The notes under the pieces: generated by a model
What the model was told of the DNA's origin: nothing
Database searches by the model: none
Seen by the model: only the letters and a program-made list of their open reading frames with translations
Shown here: piece by piece, positions 12,846 to 25,300 of the stretch
Numbering within the stretch: position 1 is the stretch's first letter
Layout of the letters: each line of letters starts with the position of its first letter
Translations under genes and position numbers: made by a program
Assembly: GCA_963971225.1 (NCBI GenBank)
Contig: OZ020267.1
Span: 30,829,798-30,893,797, forward strand
DNA from: Melieria omissa
Lineage: Eukaryota; Arthropoda; Insecta; Diptera; Ulidiidae
DNA: 64,000 bases
Direction: 5' to 3'

Positions 12846-14098
12846 TCAGCATGAAAAACTGAAAAAACTGCACAAATGCAAAACATACATCTAACACATC
12901 GGCTGATAAGTCCCCGGTCAGACCCCATAAATAAACCCCATAAATACAGACAAAATCATTAAAGCGAGAATAATGAAATCTAGTATTTTAAGTAAGTTCA
13001 GATTGTCCAGTCATTCCAGTGTTAAGCATTCCACATCTCCACATAGTCTCACGCATCATCACGATTAACACAGTGGCGGCTATCATTTCGCCGCATTCAT
13101 TTCACACATTGTTAGGCGCCACCAACATTGACATTGTCTGATGACAATAAAAATGCAACTCACTCGGCGGCGCTATTCATTTATCTATTTGCATTAGTCG
13201 AAATCAACTTAATTCAATGGCGCAATTCGCTTTATTGCTTTATCATCGGCGTATCGACACCAATGCCAACAGCGAGCGGACACATCGTTGGCAATTAGGT
13301 GCAGTCGCTGCCGCTGCCGCTGCCGCCATGGGTGGCATGCAAACAAATAAATTAAATTGTTTGCATAAATTTTATGCAATTCACGCTAATGAGCATTACA
13401 TTAACTAATTGACCAAATGCAGCCTGAAAGACGACGCCAAACACACACGCACTCACAATTTATGTATTTGGAATTATCTATGTGTGTGTGTATGTGTGTG
13501 TGAAAGCATTTTTAGCCGCATTTGGCGTGTTTGCCCGTTATTAAAACCGCTGCATGCACTAAATTGTTGCATTTTATTGTAAATATAATTTAATTAAGTT
13601 ACCATCGTTACGCGCCGTTAGGGGAGTGAGACGATTCAACCAAATGCAGCGCCAGCGACTGCAGCTGCTAAATGCGATTAGCTGCAACAATTGTCGACTG
13701 CGCGCGCCGCCCGTCAACAAAGCGAAGCAATGAAAATGCTCGATGACAACATTAGTGGGTTTCAGCTTCTGTGCAATAAAGCGCAAGCAGCGTGAAAGCC
13801 GGCCAAGACAAGAGCGAATTAAGCCCATTTGAGAAGAGTGCATGGAAAAAGTCGATTGGTCTGAGGCGGCAACTCATAAATTAGCAGCCATGTATGGAAG
13901 TTATTTGCTTCACACATTCAACGGCATATTTCAGCATCTCTATGCTTTGGATTCGATTGGGAATTAAGTAATTAAGTGGCATTGCAATTAGTTAGTGGCG
14001 AAATTGCTCATCAAATATGCCTGTTGCCATGTGCCATCAATTTTGTTTAACCAAGTGAACAAGTAACATATTTTTTATTTTAAGAGTTTAAGTGTTTG
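12846..14098. other. Non-coding spacer between the inverted repeats
   Basis: 12900-12930 contains GGCTGATAAGTCCCCGGTC, which resembles a mariner terminal repeat, but no second end was found. 13050-14000 is GC-richer with CGCTGCCGCTGCCGC and (TG)n near 13480; it has no convincing exon. Confidence 0.4.
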
Positions 14099-14670
14099 TT
14101 AAGATTTAGTTAGGTGAGTAGATGGTCCCTAGTGGAATCACTTCAAGCTGCTTAGAGTTGCATTTAGACGTAGAAATTATCGGCGGGAAGTTTAACAGCG
14201 ACTTAATTAGTCTTGCTTGAGGACACCATCCAACCTAAAATGGTTTTCTCTAACTGAGTAAGGAGTAAGGAGTAGTCTTCAGATGGCAGGGCAGAATGAA
14301 AGAAGTTGCTCCAAGGTTTCAATGACAATATTTTCGTTGAAATTCCTTCATTAATCTGAGTCGATGTTCATTCATCCGTCCGAGTTCATCCCTTGTGTTT
14401 GGGTTTAGTTAGATAAGCAGGCAGGCCAGGCTGGCTACGCATAGACCCGGTTGGGGCCTAAAAGGGGTTTGCGGGTTGACCTAAAAGAAATCGGCGAGAA
14501 GTTCAACAGTGATTTAATGTCTTGGTTTGGGACCCCATCCAACACAGAGAAGCAAGGCTGCCCTAACTGAGTAAGAAGCAGTCTTCAGATGGCAGGACAG
14601 AAGAAAAGAAGTTGGTCCAAGGTTTCAATGACAACATTTCTTTGTAATTCCTTCATTAATCTGAGTCGAT
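14099..14670. repeat. Two diverged direct copies of a ~270-bp repeat
   Basis: Copy 1 (about 14099-14370) and copy 2 (about 14404-14670) share, in order: TAGTTAG near the start, ATCGGCG(G/A)GAAGTT, CAACAGTGATTTAAT-like, ACCCCATCCAAC-like, AACTGAGTAAG, GTCTTCAGATGGCAGG, CCAAGGTTTCAATGACAA and TTCCTTCATTAATCTGAG. The repeated block ends with TCGATG. No ORF is maintained. The family was not recognised; it may be LINE untranslated region. Confidence 0.7.
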
Positions 14671-15165
14671 GATGTCTATCCGTTCTGTGTTAGCCTCTGT
14701 TAAGCATTGCCCCGTATGACGAATCTCGCAAGTGTATCATTGAATTGTCCCAGCATTATTTCAGCGGTAAACTCGTCCACCTCGCCCTCATCTTTGTCCT
14801 CAGGTTGTTACCTGATCCTCGTTTGATCGCCTGCAGAGGCACCAAAACTTTACTTATTTGCTCATCTGGCAACTGACACCACTTAAGTGTTTGCTGAACT
14901 TTAATTTAAAATTTTTATATAATTTTTACCAAAACGAATTCCTAATATTTACTCAAAATCATTTATGTATTTCGCAACTAATAAAACTGTAGAAAATCCC
15001 AAACTTGTTGCAGCAATTTGCCGTGTTTCAGCCAATTACGGCAAATAAATTAATTAATTACAAATTGTCAACGCTAAAAGATATTTCCTCCCAGTGGCGG
15101 TCAGAGCACGAGGCTTATGAGGTAAAATCACAAGGAGGCATATTAGCAGGGGCGCCAAAATTTGT

Positions 15166-15768
15166 GTACGTGAAGAAAAAATTTCATATTTCCATATCAT
15201 CATATAATTTCTATAGTTTTCAGTTTGTTCAAATAAAAAACTATGGTTTTTTTATTCTAAGTACTTCTTTCTTTTTTATACTACATACTTAGTACTATTT
15301 GTGATTTTGAGCATACTTTTAGGGACGAATAAAATAAATTTTTTCGAAAATAGGTTTTTGTACCACTTTTCAAATTGAATTATTTTCTGAGATCGAAGGA
15401 TGTAATTACATTATCCGACAAAGAAAGAATGCTTCTTAAAATAAACTAAATCCAAGAACATACTTTCACATACTTTTTAGATATTTTCCTCTAAGTTTTG
15501 CCAATTTTCAGAGATTTTGAATTTTTAACAAAATTTTACATTAAAAGTGAAAGCTTTGTAAATTTTGAGAAAACTTAAAAGCAAAAATGTCCAAACCATT
15601 TCTTTATCTATATTGAAAGATTTTGTACGTGAAGAAAACAATTTCATATTTCCATATCATGAAATAATTTCTATAGTTTTCAGTTTGTTCAAAAAAAAAA
15701 TTATGTTTTTTTTATTCTAAGTACTTCTATCTTTCTGATACTTCATAGTACCATTTGTGATTTTGATC
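15166..15768. repeat. Direct repeat pair flanking the second inverted-repeat arm
   Basis: 15166-15310 and 15624-15768 are near-identical direct copies about 458 bp apart. Both contain TACGTGAAGAAAA, TTCATATTTCCATATCAT, TTCTATAGTTTTCAGTTTG, TTATTCTAAGTACTTCT and TTTGTGATTTTGA. The sequence between them is the inverted-repeat arm, so the unit looks like a partial tandem duplication or an element with terminal direct repeats. Confidence 0.75.
15315..15610 (+). repeat. Inverted repeat arm (partner at 12520-12845)
   Basis: Reverse-complement partner of the segment 2.5 kb upstream; shared landmarks are listed there. Enclosed between direct repeats at 15166-15310 and 15624-15768. Confidence 0.75.
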
Positions 15769-16495
15769 ACACGTGGTTTATAATTTTCGTAAGAAATAAA
15801 AACAAAAATTTATTGGGCAGAACTCTGACCATTTGCCTTGGGCGCCACAAAAGCTTTGTCCGCCACCGTTTCCTCCAATCGCGTAGCAATTAGATTTCAT
15901 TAGATATCGCCACTTACACATTTGGCCCACATTTTGGCGCAGCGTTGCTTCGTCGCCGACTGTTTCACGCACACATTCGTGCCAGCAGCAACAATGCCTT
16001 GGACGAGGGTGTGTGCCAGAGTCGATGTTTTTTATGTGACAACTATTATGATTTGTCTCGCAGGCACGCACTCGTCGATGTTTATCTCTCATGGTATCTA
16101 TTAGATACGCAGCTGTTATTCGCACCAGCGAATGTCCGCACTCGTGTGTGCACCGAATCGTAATGAAAACTCGTAAATTAATTTCCGAATTGTGATTGTG
16201 CGCTGAAATAAATTGTATACAATTTATTGCTACTTGACTAATAAATAAACAAATTGTCGTGTATAGCTTTTTAAGGGGTAAAACTAAATCAACTCGAAAT
16301 ACATTGCAAAATATTTATTGATATCGTAAACACACAGTGGACGTATACACTTTTCGATAAATATCTATTCAGTGTAAAATTGAAAGTTTGGGTTTTGCTA
16401 TTTTGTGGCAATATTCAAATGAGAGACATTAAGATTTAGATTGCAAACATTTTGCATATTGATTTAAAGTTAAAGGTTTTTATGGCAATTTGAAC
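15769..16495. other. Non-coding stretch
   Basis: 15830-16160 is GC-richer than its surroundings, but frames overlap on both strands with no motif and no splice-flanked structure. 16160-16495 is plain AT-rich DNA. Nothing recognised. Confidence 0.45.
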
Positions 16496-16499
16496 TAAT

Positions 16500-17540
16500 G
16501 TCAGTCATGCACATGTGAGTCAACCTTCTGTTTACAGACCACTGTCATAGTGGCCCCTTTCCCCTTTAAAACCTGTGATACAACGATTTATTCTGGGACA
16601 GTTGTCATATAACGCAACCTTTCCTTTACTGACCACGTAGTTGTGGCTTGGTGAGTAAAAATGAATGTGACCCTACGTATTTGATGGATGCATCAGTGCC
16701 TAACTCAAACTAGAAGAAGACTTTGCCTACTTGCCAACTTGACGAGAATCAGCATCAGTAGTATTGCCCTCTTCATACTAGTTTTTCCCCTTCTAAACCT
16801 GTGATATTACAACGGTCTATTATGTCCTGTCGATAGTCATGCAACCTTCCCTTCACTTAGAGAGAGAGAGAGATTGTGATTCGGTAAGTAATAAGGAAAA
16901 TGACTCGTAATTGATATCTCACAAATCGACAGCTTAACAAACGAGGCGCGAATCAATTTCGGCAGTATTGACCTCTTCATACCAGTTTTTTCCCCTTTTA
17001 AACTTGTTATATTACAACGGTCTATTATGGCCTGTCAATAGTCATGCAACTCAACCTTCGCTTCACCGACCACTGTGAAAGTTGAGATTGAGTGGTGATC
17101 CGATTAAGAGTGATGCGTACTTGATGTGTCACTATCCGACACTGACTAGAAGAAGACTTTACTAGGAGCTCCATTCCTCGACAGCTTAACAAACCAGGCG
17201 AGGATCAATTTCGGCAGTATTGCCCTCTTCATCCCAGCTAATTTCATTTTAATCCTATAACATTACAACGATCTGTTATGGCCTGTCGATAGTCATGCAT
17301 CCCAATCTTCCCTTCACCAATTGCGTGTGACCCCATTAAGAGTTATCCGTACTTGATGTGTCACTACCCGACTCTGACTAGAAGAAGACTTTGCTTACTG
17401 CTATTTCCATTCCTCGATAGCTTGTTGACCTGACAAGAATCAACTTTGGCAGTATTGTCCTTTTCATATTAGTTTGGCCTTCTTTTAAATCTGCAATATC
17501 ACAGTGAGCCTATTAAGGCATCAGTGATTTCTCTCTCTTC
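16500..17540. repeat. Tandem satellite, about 4-5 diverged units of 200-250 bp
   Basis: The motif CAGTATTG-CCTCTTCAT recurs near 16757, 16962, 17213 and 17447. Each time it is followed by TTTTCCCCTTTTAAACCTGTGATATTACAACG-like sequence (given here as a spliced consensus, under decay), GGCCTGTCGATAGTCATGCA and CCCTTCAC. An older partial unit starts near 16500. TTGATGTGTCACTA and GACTAGAAGAAGACTTTGC recur between them. Spacing varies (about 203, 251 and 234 bp) because of internal indels, such as the GA run at 16860. No protein is encoded. Confidence 0.8.
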
Positions 17541-17599
17541 CTCTCATCTTAACCTAACTTTTATATTACAAAAAGGCTTTTTACAGCATTTACTGTTGC

Positions 17600-18175
17600 T
17601 ACCAAGTAGGTAGGTAGGTAGGAGTGGCTACTCCAATGGGGAGCCCACTTAAGCCCACTCTAACTCGCACTTATGGGCAGGGGCCTCAAAATCCCATTTG
17701 GGGCTCCTGGACCGGGTGCAAAACCGTGCGATTAGGCTTATAGGGGACAGTAGGGCATCCAGCTCTATTGACTCCTTGGAACATCGTCGAAACCTGGCAT
17801 GTGTAGTTTTACTTTACCGTTACTTTATCGGTAATTGTGCAGTGGAGATGAGCAGCTTGCTGCAATCACTCCGGGTATTCCCCTGGGCAACCCGTTTGAA
17901 CACTGACGCCCATGCATTCCACGAAACGATGTTCCAGCGCACTATAGAGAAAGTTCGTTCCTGGCCCGTACAGCGCGATTCTGGAATGGTCTCCCAGCAG
18001 ATATTTTCCCCAGCACTTATGATCTTGATGGATTCAAGGCAAGAGTCCATAATTTCTTCATCCAACATCCTTTCTCCCAACCTATATATCCTTCCTGAAC
18101 CAGCGCGATGCCTCGCATTTATAGGGGTATCCCCTGCGCGTTGGCTCTTTTAATAAAAAAAAATAAAAATAAAAA
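17600..18175 (+). mobile_element. 5'-truncated LINE, reverse-transcriptase C-terminus with A-rich tail
   Basis: From 17698 the + strand reads LLDRVQNRAIRLIGDS, then SLEHRRNLACVVLLYRYF, a hallmark pair of the thumb/C-terminal segment of many insect non-LTR reverse transcriptases. A frameshift near 17950 moves the rest into another frame, where ARTARFWNGLPADIFPSTY and GFKARVHNFFIQHPF follow: the usual RxxRLWNxLP...FK...H ending. A stop near 18150 is followed by an A-rich AAAAAAAATAAAAAT tail, so the 3' end of the insertion is close to 18175. Everything N-terminal is missing. Dead copy. Confidence 0.8.
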
Positions 18176-18615
18176 AACGTAGGCCAAAAAGCCCCATAGT
18201 GATATCACAATCAATCAAACTTAAGTCCGCCTTTTTATTGAACCAGTTCGATCTCCTTATGAATAGAATAAGCTATACTATGAATAGTCCTAAAGGCTAA
18301 ATCCCCTCGATTGTCGAAGAAGAAGTTAACCATGTGATTTTTTCTTCTTTTAGATAATGCAGGATAAGTGCATAGAATCATCCTTTTCCTTTCATCTTCT
18401 TCCTCATACAGCTCCGAAAGAAATCGTTGAAAAAATCCAATCTTCTTACGTTGATGCCAATCACAAAGTGACCCGTCATAGCAACAATCTTGGTTCTCAT
18501 CTCGTCTCTTTTTAGTGAGAGAAGGTCTCTAAAACAACAAAGTTAAGGGTTGGCCAATTCTGTGTTGTTTTTAGCCCTTCATAGGTTAGTTTTTTCTATG
18601 AAGCTTATTTACTTA
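18176..18615. other. AT-rich intergenic DNA
   Basis: Nothing recognisable as gene or element; a CTTCTT-rich stretch lies near 18330-18420. Confidence 0.5.
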
Positions 18616-18617
18616 AC

Positions 18618-18840
18618 TTGCCATTACAAACCGTCACCTGGTTACGGCGTACTGCAAAAGCTCTCTCCAGGCGCCTCTGCTTTGCGCGAGCCTTCCCCAA
18701 GTTGGTCACACCAATAGATAATAAGGCGTCCTCAACTTGGTCCTTCCACCGGAGACACGGCCTTCCTCTTCGCCATCGATCTCTAACTTCCGCATGGAAC
18801 TCATTTTTCGTTGGATCTTCATCTATGGAGCTTATAGGTT
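18618..18840 (-). mobile_element. LINE fragment (C-terminal RRGRP segment)
   Basis: The minus strand encodes RRGRPCLRWKDQVEDALLSI followed by KARAKQRRLERAFAVRR. The pattern RxGRPxxRWxDxVExDL, then a basic helix, is the C-terminal end seen in many insect endonuclease/reverse-transcriptase LINEs. Both ends are lost. It is a relic, unrelated to the receptor exons about 400 bp downstream. Confidence 0.65.
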
Positions 18841-19248
18841 AAAATATCTATGCTTACAGGTTTTCATATCTCGACGTCTGCTGTTACTAATTGAAGGTGG
18901 ACAATCCACTTTCCAATGCATGAGACACCTTCCTGTCGTCCTTGACTCTGAATTTCTGTCTGCTTTTCTTTATTTAAACACACTTAACTTACAAACTAAC
19001 ATGCATACACACATAGCTAATTGACATTTTACATAAACGAACGCGTAGGCAACAATTTTCTAATTCCCACTATTAATATTCAATCTAACAACAATTACAA
19101 CGTGTTCAATGTCAATCGTAATTATTAGTATTTATTTATTTATAAATGAAAGCGTCGAGTATGAAAGTAAACTGATTCCATGTTGAACTACGAGTAAAGC
19201 AATGCATAGTTAAATTCCAACTTATAATTCGTTCATTTGTCTTTGCAG

Positions 19249-19392
19249 TTAACGCCAACGGTCACACAATAATTTCAGGACCCTTTCTGCAAATAGAGAA
19301 GCAAACAATAACCAAACTGCTCATCGCCAAGCCACATCTTTATCACTTTCTGCCATGCGTTGCCACCATTGAGGAGAACTACTACTACCAGA
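19249..19392 (+). CDS. plum: Receptor exon 1 (first seen): start of Ig1
   Basis: Acceptor CTTTGCAG at 19241-19248. Only one of the three frames is open (one carried base plus TT), reading NANGHTIISGPF...HFLPCVATIEENYYYQ. It carries the first Ig1 cysteine. Donor GTGAGT at 19393, phase 1. A preceding exon must end in phase 1; it was not found. Confidence 0.75.
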
Positions 19393-22300
19393 GTGAGTAC
19401 AAGTGTCTAGCACTGCGTTCAAGCGGCCGCCAACAATTAAGCCAAAGTCAATTCATTGTCACTAGACGAGACGAACTACTTCTACACATGGTTTCGCAAC
19501 GACCAGACGCTGGAGACGTACGCGCGCCGCAGCGACTTCAAAGTCTATCGCAATGGAACGCTGCGACTGCCGCCCATGGAGAAGGCGGCCGGCGTCTATC
19601 GCTGCACAATCAATGCCAACACAACGGCGGTGCTGTCCGAGGCCATAACGGTCGAGTATCCAGGTGAAGCCAATTGTTTGCCTATTTCTTTGTGCGTGTC
19701 CTAATCTTTGTTTGCTTGTTTTCTCGTTTCATATTTCGGCCCACAGTGCTCAAGCGTACCGCAGCAGTGGCGAATATCAGCGCCGTTGCGGGTCAGCCGC
19801 TGCTCTTCGATTGTCCCGTGCTGAGTGTGCCACCGGCCAACATCAGCTGGTCCTACGGAAATGTATCGTTATCAAAGGGTTTCGAAGACAACAGGCGAGT
19901 AACGGCGACCAGCGACCAGCAGCCATTCGTTGCACTAATCGAAGGCAAAGAATCGAAGGCGAATTTTTAAGCGCTTTTCATTCAATTCCCCTCAATTCGA
20001 TTAGTGTGCAGTGAATGCTGCGATTATGTGTTGAATTCTTTCTCTTCACGTTTCAGTCGCTTCGACTTCCTTTTTAATTTCTGTTTTCTTTGGAACTTTT
20101 CAATACTAAAATTTCATTGAATTTTTTCGTTTTTAATCTGCAGATATTTGCTGCTTGCCAATGGCAGCCTTGTGCTACGGAAATTGGCGCTAAGAGACGC
20201 CGGAAAATACAAGTGAGTATGAAGGCAATGGCGACGCCGAACAAATCACTTAACCCTGCTGTTAGGCTAGAAAAGGGACCATTTGGTCCATACTGCAATT
20301 TTCGTACAAAACAACAATTTATTCAAATTTTTTGTATTTATTTTGGTTCATTCATTCTTTACTCAACATAACTGATGTAAAAAATAGTTAATAGTTAAAT
20401 AGTTAGTCAAAAGTTACAAAGGAAACAAGCCAAAAATTGGACCAAATGGGCTTAACCTAACAGCAGGGTTAAATCGAGAAAATGTAAATGCGTAAATTGA
20501 TTTTGCGATGCTTGAAACTGCGCACACATAATTATGTGCAGCTGATTGTGACGTTAATACGAAATGACAGCATGCTGACGCTTGATTGCACAGACGATTT
20601 TCCTTACGGAGTCCTTACAGTCAGTAGTGCCAGATTCTAGTCATATGAATAGAGTTTTATGTATATATTTTTTTTTTAAATATCTTTAAATATCCTTATC
20701 CAATTCTTAGTATACATATGGTAGTCTTCATATCAAGATTTGATATTTTTTTAATTATTAAATCAATTTTTTCCGTATAATTTTCAGACTATTGGATTAC
20801 CAAAAGGATCAAGAAGAATTTTTTAGGAATTAAAATAATTAGACATGTATGAAATGACAATTATTACTTAATAATTAGGAAAATATTTCAGGGAACCAAA
20901 AGAAAAATTTCTGAAAATCGAGTACTTGAATCATTCAAGCTGAGTGGTAACTTGTATCGAGGCTCAATAAAATAGACAGTGAGTGATACGAGGTAGAAAA
21001 AACTGAGTAGGAAAAGTAGAAAAGACCAAATTAGAACTTCATCTGTGTGAATTTCATGGCCCTTATACGAATCTTAGGAACCTTTTACGAATCTTAGCTG
21101 GTGTAATAGGTTCAGAGATATAAAATGAACTGAGCAGGAACAATAGAAAACAACTAAATAAATGGTTAGAATTACTTCTATAAGGATTTCATGAACCTTT
21201 GACAAATCTCAGAAAAACGCTTTGGAACAAAATCTCCTTAGAAAGAATCAAATGGTTAGAACTACCTCTGCGTGAATTTTATGAACCTTTTGCGAATCTT
21301 AGGAACCTTTTACGAATCTTGGGTGGTGTGATAGGTTCAAAAATAGAAAATGAATGCATGAATGACCAAGAACAATAGAAAGCAACTAAATAAATGGTAA
21401 GAATTACTTCTATGCGAAAATCATGAACCTTTTACGAATCTCAGGAAGTCGCTTTGGAACAAAATTTCCTCCTTTTCATAAAATCTATCGAAGGTTCTGT
21501 TGGCAATTTTGTTCTTGCGAAGGTGAAACACCTACAGAAAATATTCATACTTTTTGTTGTACTGCCTTCCACTGAACCTAAGTAGCCTAAGGTGGCCATA
21601 GATTGGTGACACAGGTGAAGTGATAGGTTCGAAAATAGAAAATAAACTGAGCAGGGAAAATAGAAAACATCTTAATGATTAAGATTACTTTTGTGTGAAT
21701 TTCATGAACCTTTTACGAATCTCAGAAAATTTCTTTGCAACAACTTTCTTTTCTACTTTGTATAATACTTTTCAAAACTATTATTGGCAAAAACTTGTCA
21801 TGGCAAAGGTGAAACAGGCAAATGTTAGCTATTTCTGAAAATAATAGTATAAGGTCCCATGGGACCTTTTTACTACTCCACGTACTAAACGTTGTCAAAC
21901 CTCAATAAAATGTAAACTATTCCTAGATTCACTTTCAAATCAATTTTATTCGCTTTAACAAAATTTTCTCTTGGAATACGTGTTATGTTCGAACATTCGA
22001 CCCTACAACAATAAAAAGTTGTGAGAGTTTGAAAATCTAAAAGTCCACAGGGACCTTCTCACAAACAGAAGTATTAAATCCATTGTATCACATTTTATTG
22101 GATATCTTCTGATTTTTCCATGTTTATTTATTTATTTATTTATGTAAATTCAATCTTTGAATACAATTCTTACAGACTAATTAACTGCTTCTTAGTTAGG
22201 CAGATAAAAAGTATCCATAGTTTTTAGAGACCTCCTCTCCTCCTTCTAAGAGTCTGTTTCTTCTGTTACGATAAGTCTAGAATTTGATTTACGTTATATT

Positions 22301-25300
22301 ACTCAAGTATCAAATTATACTGAACTTATTATGTGGCGTTTAAAACTAAGAATGACAACCTTTGAGATGTCGGCTAGGGTCTGCATAAGACTATAGGTTG
22401 GCTTCTCAAAAGTGCTGCATACAGCATTTTATTTAATGGGCGTCTGTTCCATACTCTTGGGGCAAGGTCCTTTTATGGGCTCGCGGAAGTAGCAGATGCA
22501 CAGATAACCGATCTACACAATTTCCTCGCCAAGACCAAATGGTTGCCAAAAGATCCCGTTTGGATCTACAGGTATTCCAACAGATAATGGATAGACACCG
22601 GTTTTTCCAAAAATTAAGGGATTCACAATGGACCTAACAAGGACTTCGAGTGGAAGTGCTTGCCGCACACATCCCTTCCGTAACCTAACCTAAGGGGCTT
22701 CTGTACACAACATTTGAGCCCAATACCATTCGAAATCATATTTGACACCCAGAACAACAACAAAACAATAACAAAAAGATATTTGAAAGACGTGAAACAA
22801 AAATCTTTTGCGTGCGACAGTGAACCACGACTTTACGAACGAATTTGTAAACAGTTAGAGGGGACTACAGTTTCAGATCGAATTTGTTTGACAGATTGGG
22901 GGCTTTTTCATAAGTATTTATTTTAGTCTCAGAGGTTAGGTTAGTTTTGCAAAATATTCATGCTTTTAATAGCTAAAAAGGACAGATTCTTTTATGGACT
23001 TGCAACTTGTGCGATCTTTACATACAGTTTTCCTCGCCAAAACGAATTAGTTTCCGGAAGCTTTTTGAAATCCACTTAATCTTTGCGAGACTGAATCTAC
23101 AGGGAACACAACAGACAGGGAAGGGCACCGGTTCCAAATGAAGGGAATCACAATGGACCTAACAGAATCTATGAACGAAAGTGATGGTCACGCACAATAC
23201 TTGTGCAACCAAACCTAACCTAACCTAACATAACCTATAACCCCTTAAATCTAAAAAAATCTTCTAAGTAAACTTTATAGAGAACACTGTGCCAATTGTT
23301 ATTGCAACACCCCTTTTTTACTAACATTTTCAGTAGGTCTACACTCCATTGCTCTATTGTGTGTGTGTGTGCTTAAGTGTTCTTCTTCACTTATTAATTA
23401 TTCAAAAGTTATTACAACACAAATTTACGCCCTCCAGCTGGCACATAACATATCCGACATGTCTAAATGTAAATGACGCGTCTGCCCACAATGTGCTCAC
23501 GTCCAATGCGCCGACAATTACAAACATCAACACCTTTTTTTTAATGCAACCGTAGTCAGCACGCTGCGCTGCACTGTGCAAGTGGCAGTCACAGCTGCCG
23601 TGGTGCCATAAATTTACGCCACTCTGGTCAGCCTAATTGCTGCCACAACGTCGCACATTGGCTATAAATAAAAGCCAACAACTTGTTAGGACACTTACGC
23701 AGAAAACGGCCGGCTTTTTGCTGCCTATAGCGCGAAGCACCTCGCGCTGCGGAATGTACGCAATCGTGTTCTTATTAACACTTTCCACTTTTCCGCCAGA
23801 CAATAAAACGGCGCAGGAAAACCAACACCGAAGCCATTTTACAACCGCTTAATGACGAACAGCTAGTGGCAGTAATTCAAAGAAGCACAAAAACAAACAT
23901 GGACAAAAACCGATAGAGAGACAAAAACAGTGCGCGCGGCAGAAAAACGCTGCAGCATAACACGAAACAAAAACAACAACGAAAACTTACAAGCTGCAAA
24001 TTTCGCACTCGAGTGCCGAGCATAATTGTTGCAATTAAAATTCAACACGTTCCTGTCCACCGATGGGGCAACTGGCAGTCGAAGACGTCGTCGTCGTCGT
24101 CGCTGCTGTTAACCGCAACGCTTATGCTGTGCGTCGAGTTGAATGAGCGCGTAAACTGTGGCACGGTGTCGGCGGCAGCGTTGCGGTTGCTGCCTGTTGT
24201 GACCCAAATTGCAAGTGTCACACGGACGGCGCGTACATCTCCGACTTGTCGGTGCGTATTAGGCGTGGCGGGCGTGAAATAAATGCTCACTTAGCTGACA
24301 GTCAAACATGACGCCGACACAACGAACTCATACATTATGCAAATTGAACCAAAATGGAGAAAACAAAGGAAGGGACAACATAATGAGTGACACATTCGAA
24401 CAAAGAAGAAGGCAACTCATTCTATTTCATCCCTCTGAGATGGACAACAGTTACAAGGCAATTTATGTGTCTAAAACAGACTAGGAAGGGGTCTAACTTT
24501 GTGTTGTGCGAAGAAGTTGAAATGATCTGAAGTTGTGTGTTGATGCTGTGCACCAAGTTGAAAGTTTTCTGAGGCAATTATTTAAGGCTGAGAGGATTAC
24601 TTAATCCTGCTGAAGGACAGTTGTTGCATGAATATTTTTTTCTTTTTTTTGGTGTTAGCAGATTCGGGACTTTGAACCATAAGCATCCGACTCGCAGTCT
24701 TTCTTCTCAATTGTTTATTAATTGTTGACAATTTACTTATTATGCATCAACTGATTTTTAATTTGATTTCATTTTATTTTATTTTATTTTTATTTTATGT
24801 TATTTTATTTTATTTTATTTTATTTTATTTTATTTTATTTTATTTTCTTTTATTTTATTTTATTTTTTTTTATTTTATTTTATTTTATTTTATTTTATTT
24901 TATTTTATTTTATTTTATTTTATTTTATGTTATTTGATTTGATTTTATTTTATTTTATTTTATTTTATTTTATTTTATTTTATTTTATTTTATTTTATTT
25001 TATTTTATTTTATTTTATTTTCTTTTGTTTTATTTTATTTAATTTTTTTTTTTGGTTTATTTTATTTTATTTGGTTTATTTTATTTTATTTTATTTTTAT
25101 TTTATTTTTATTTCATTTTATTTTTATTTCATTTTATTTTTATTTTTATTTTATTTTATTTTATTTTATTTTATTTTATTTTATTTTTATTTTTATTTTA
25201 TTTTTATTTTTATTTTAATTTTATTTTTATTTTTATTTTATTTTATTTTACTTAATTTTATTTTATTTTTTAATTTTATTTTTTATTTTAGTTTATTTTA

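Noticed and set aside
12897..12930. Isolated mariner end (GGCTGATAAGTCCCCGGTC)
   Set aside because: No partner terminus or transposase sequence within reach; kept only as a remark.
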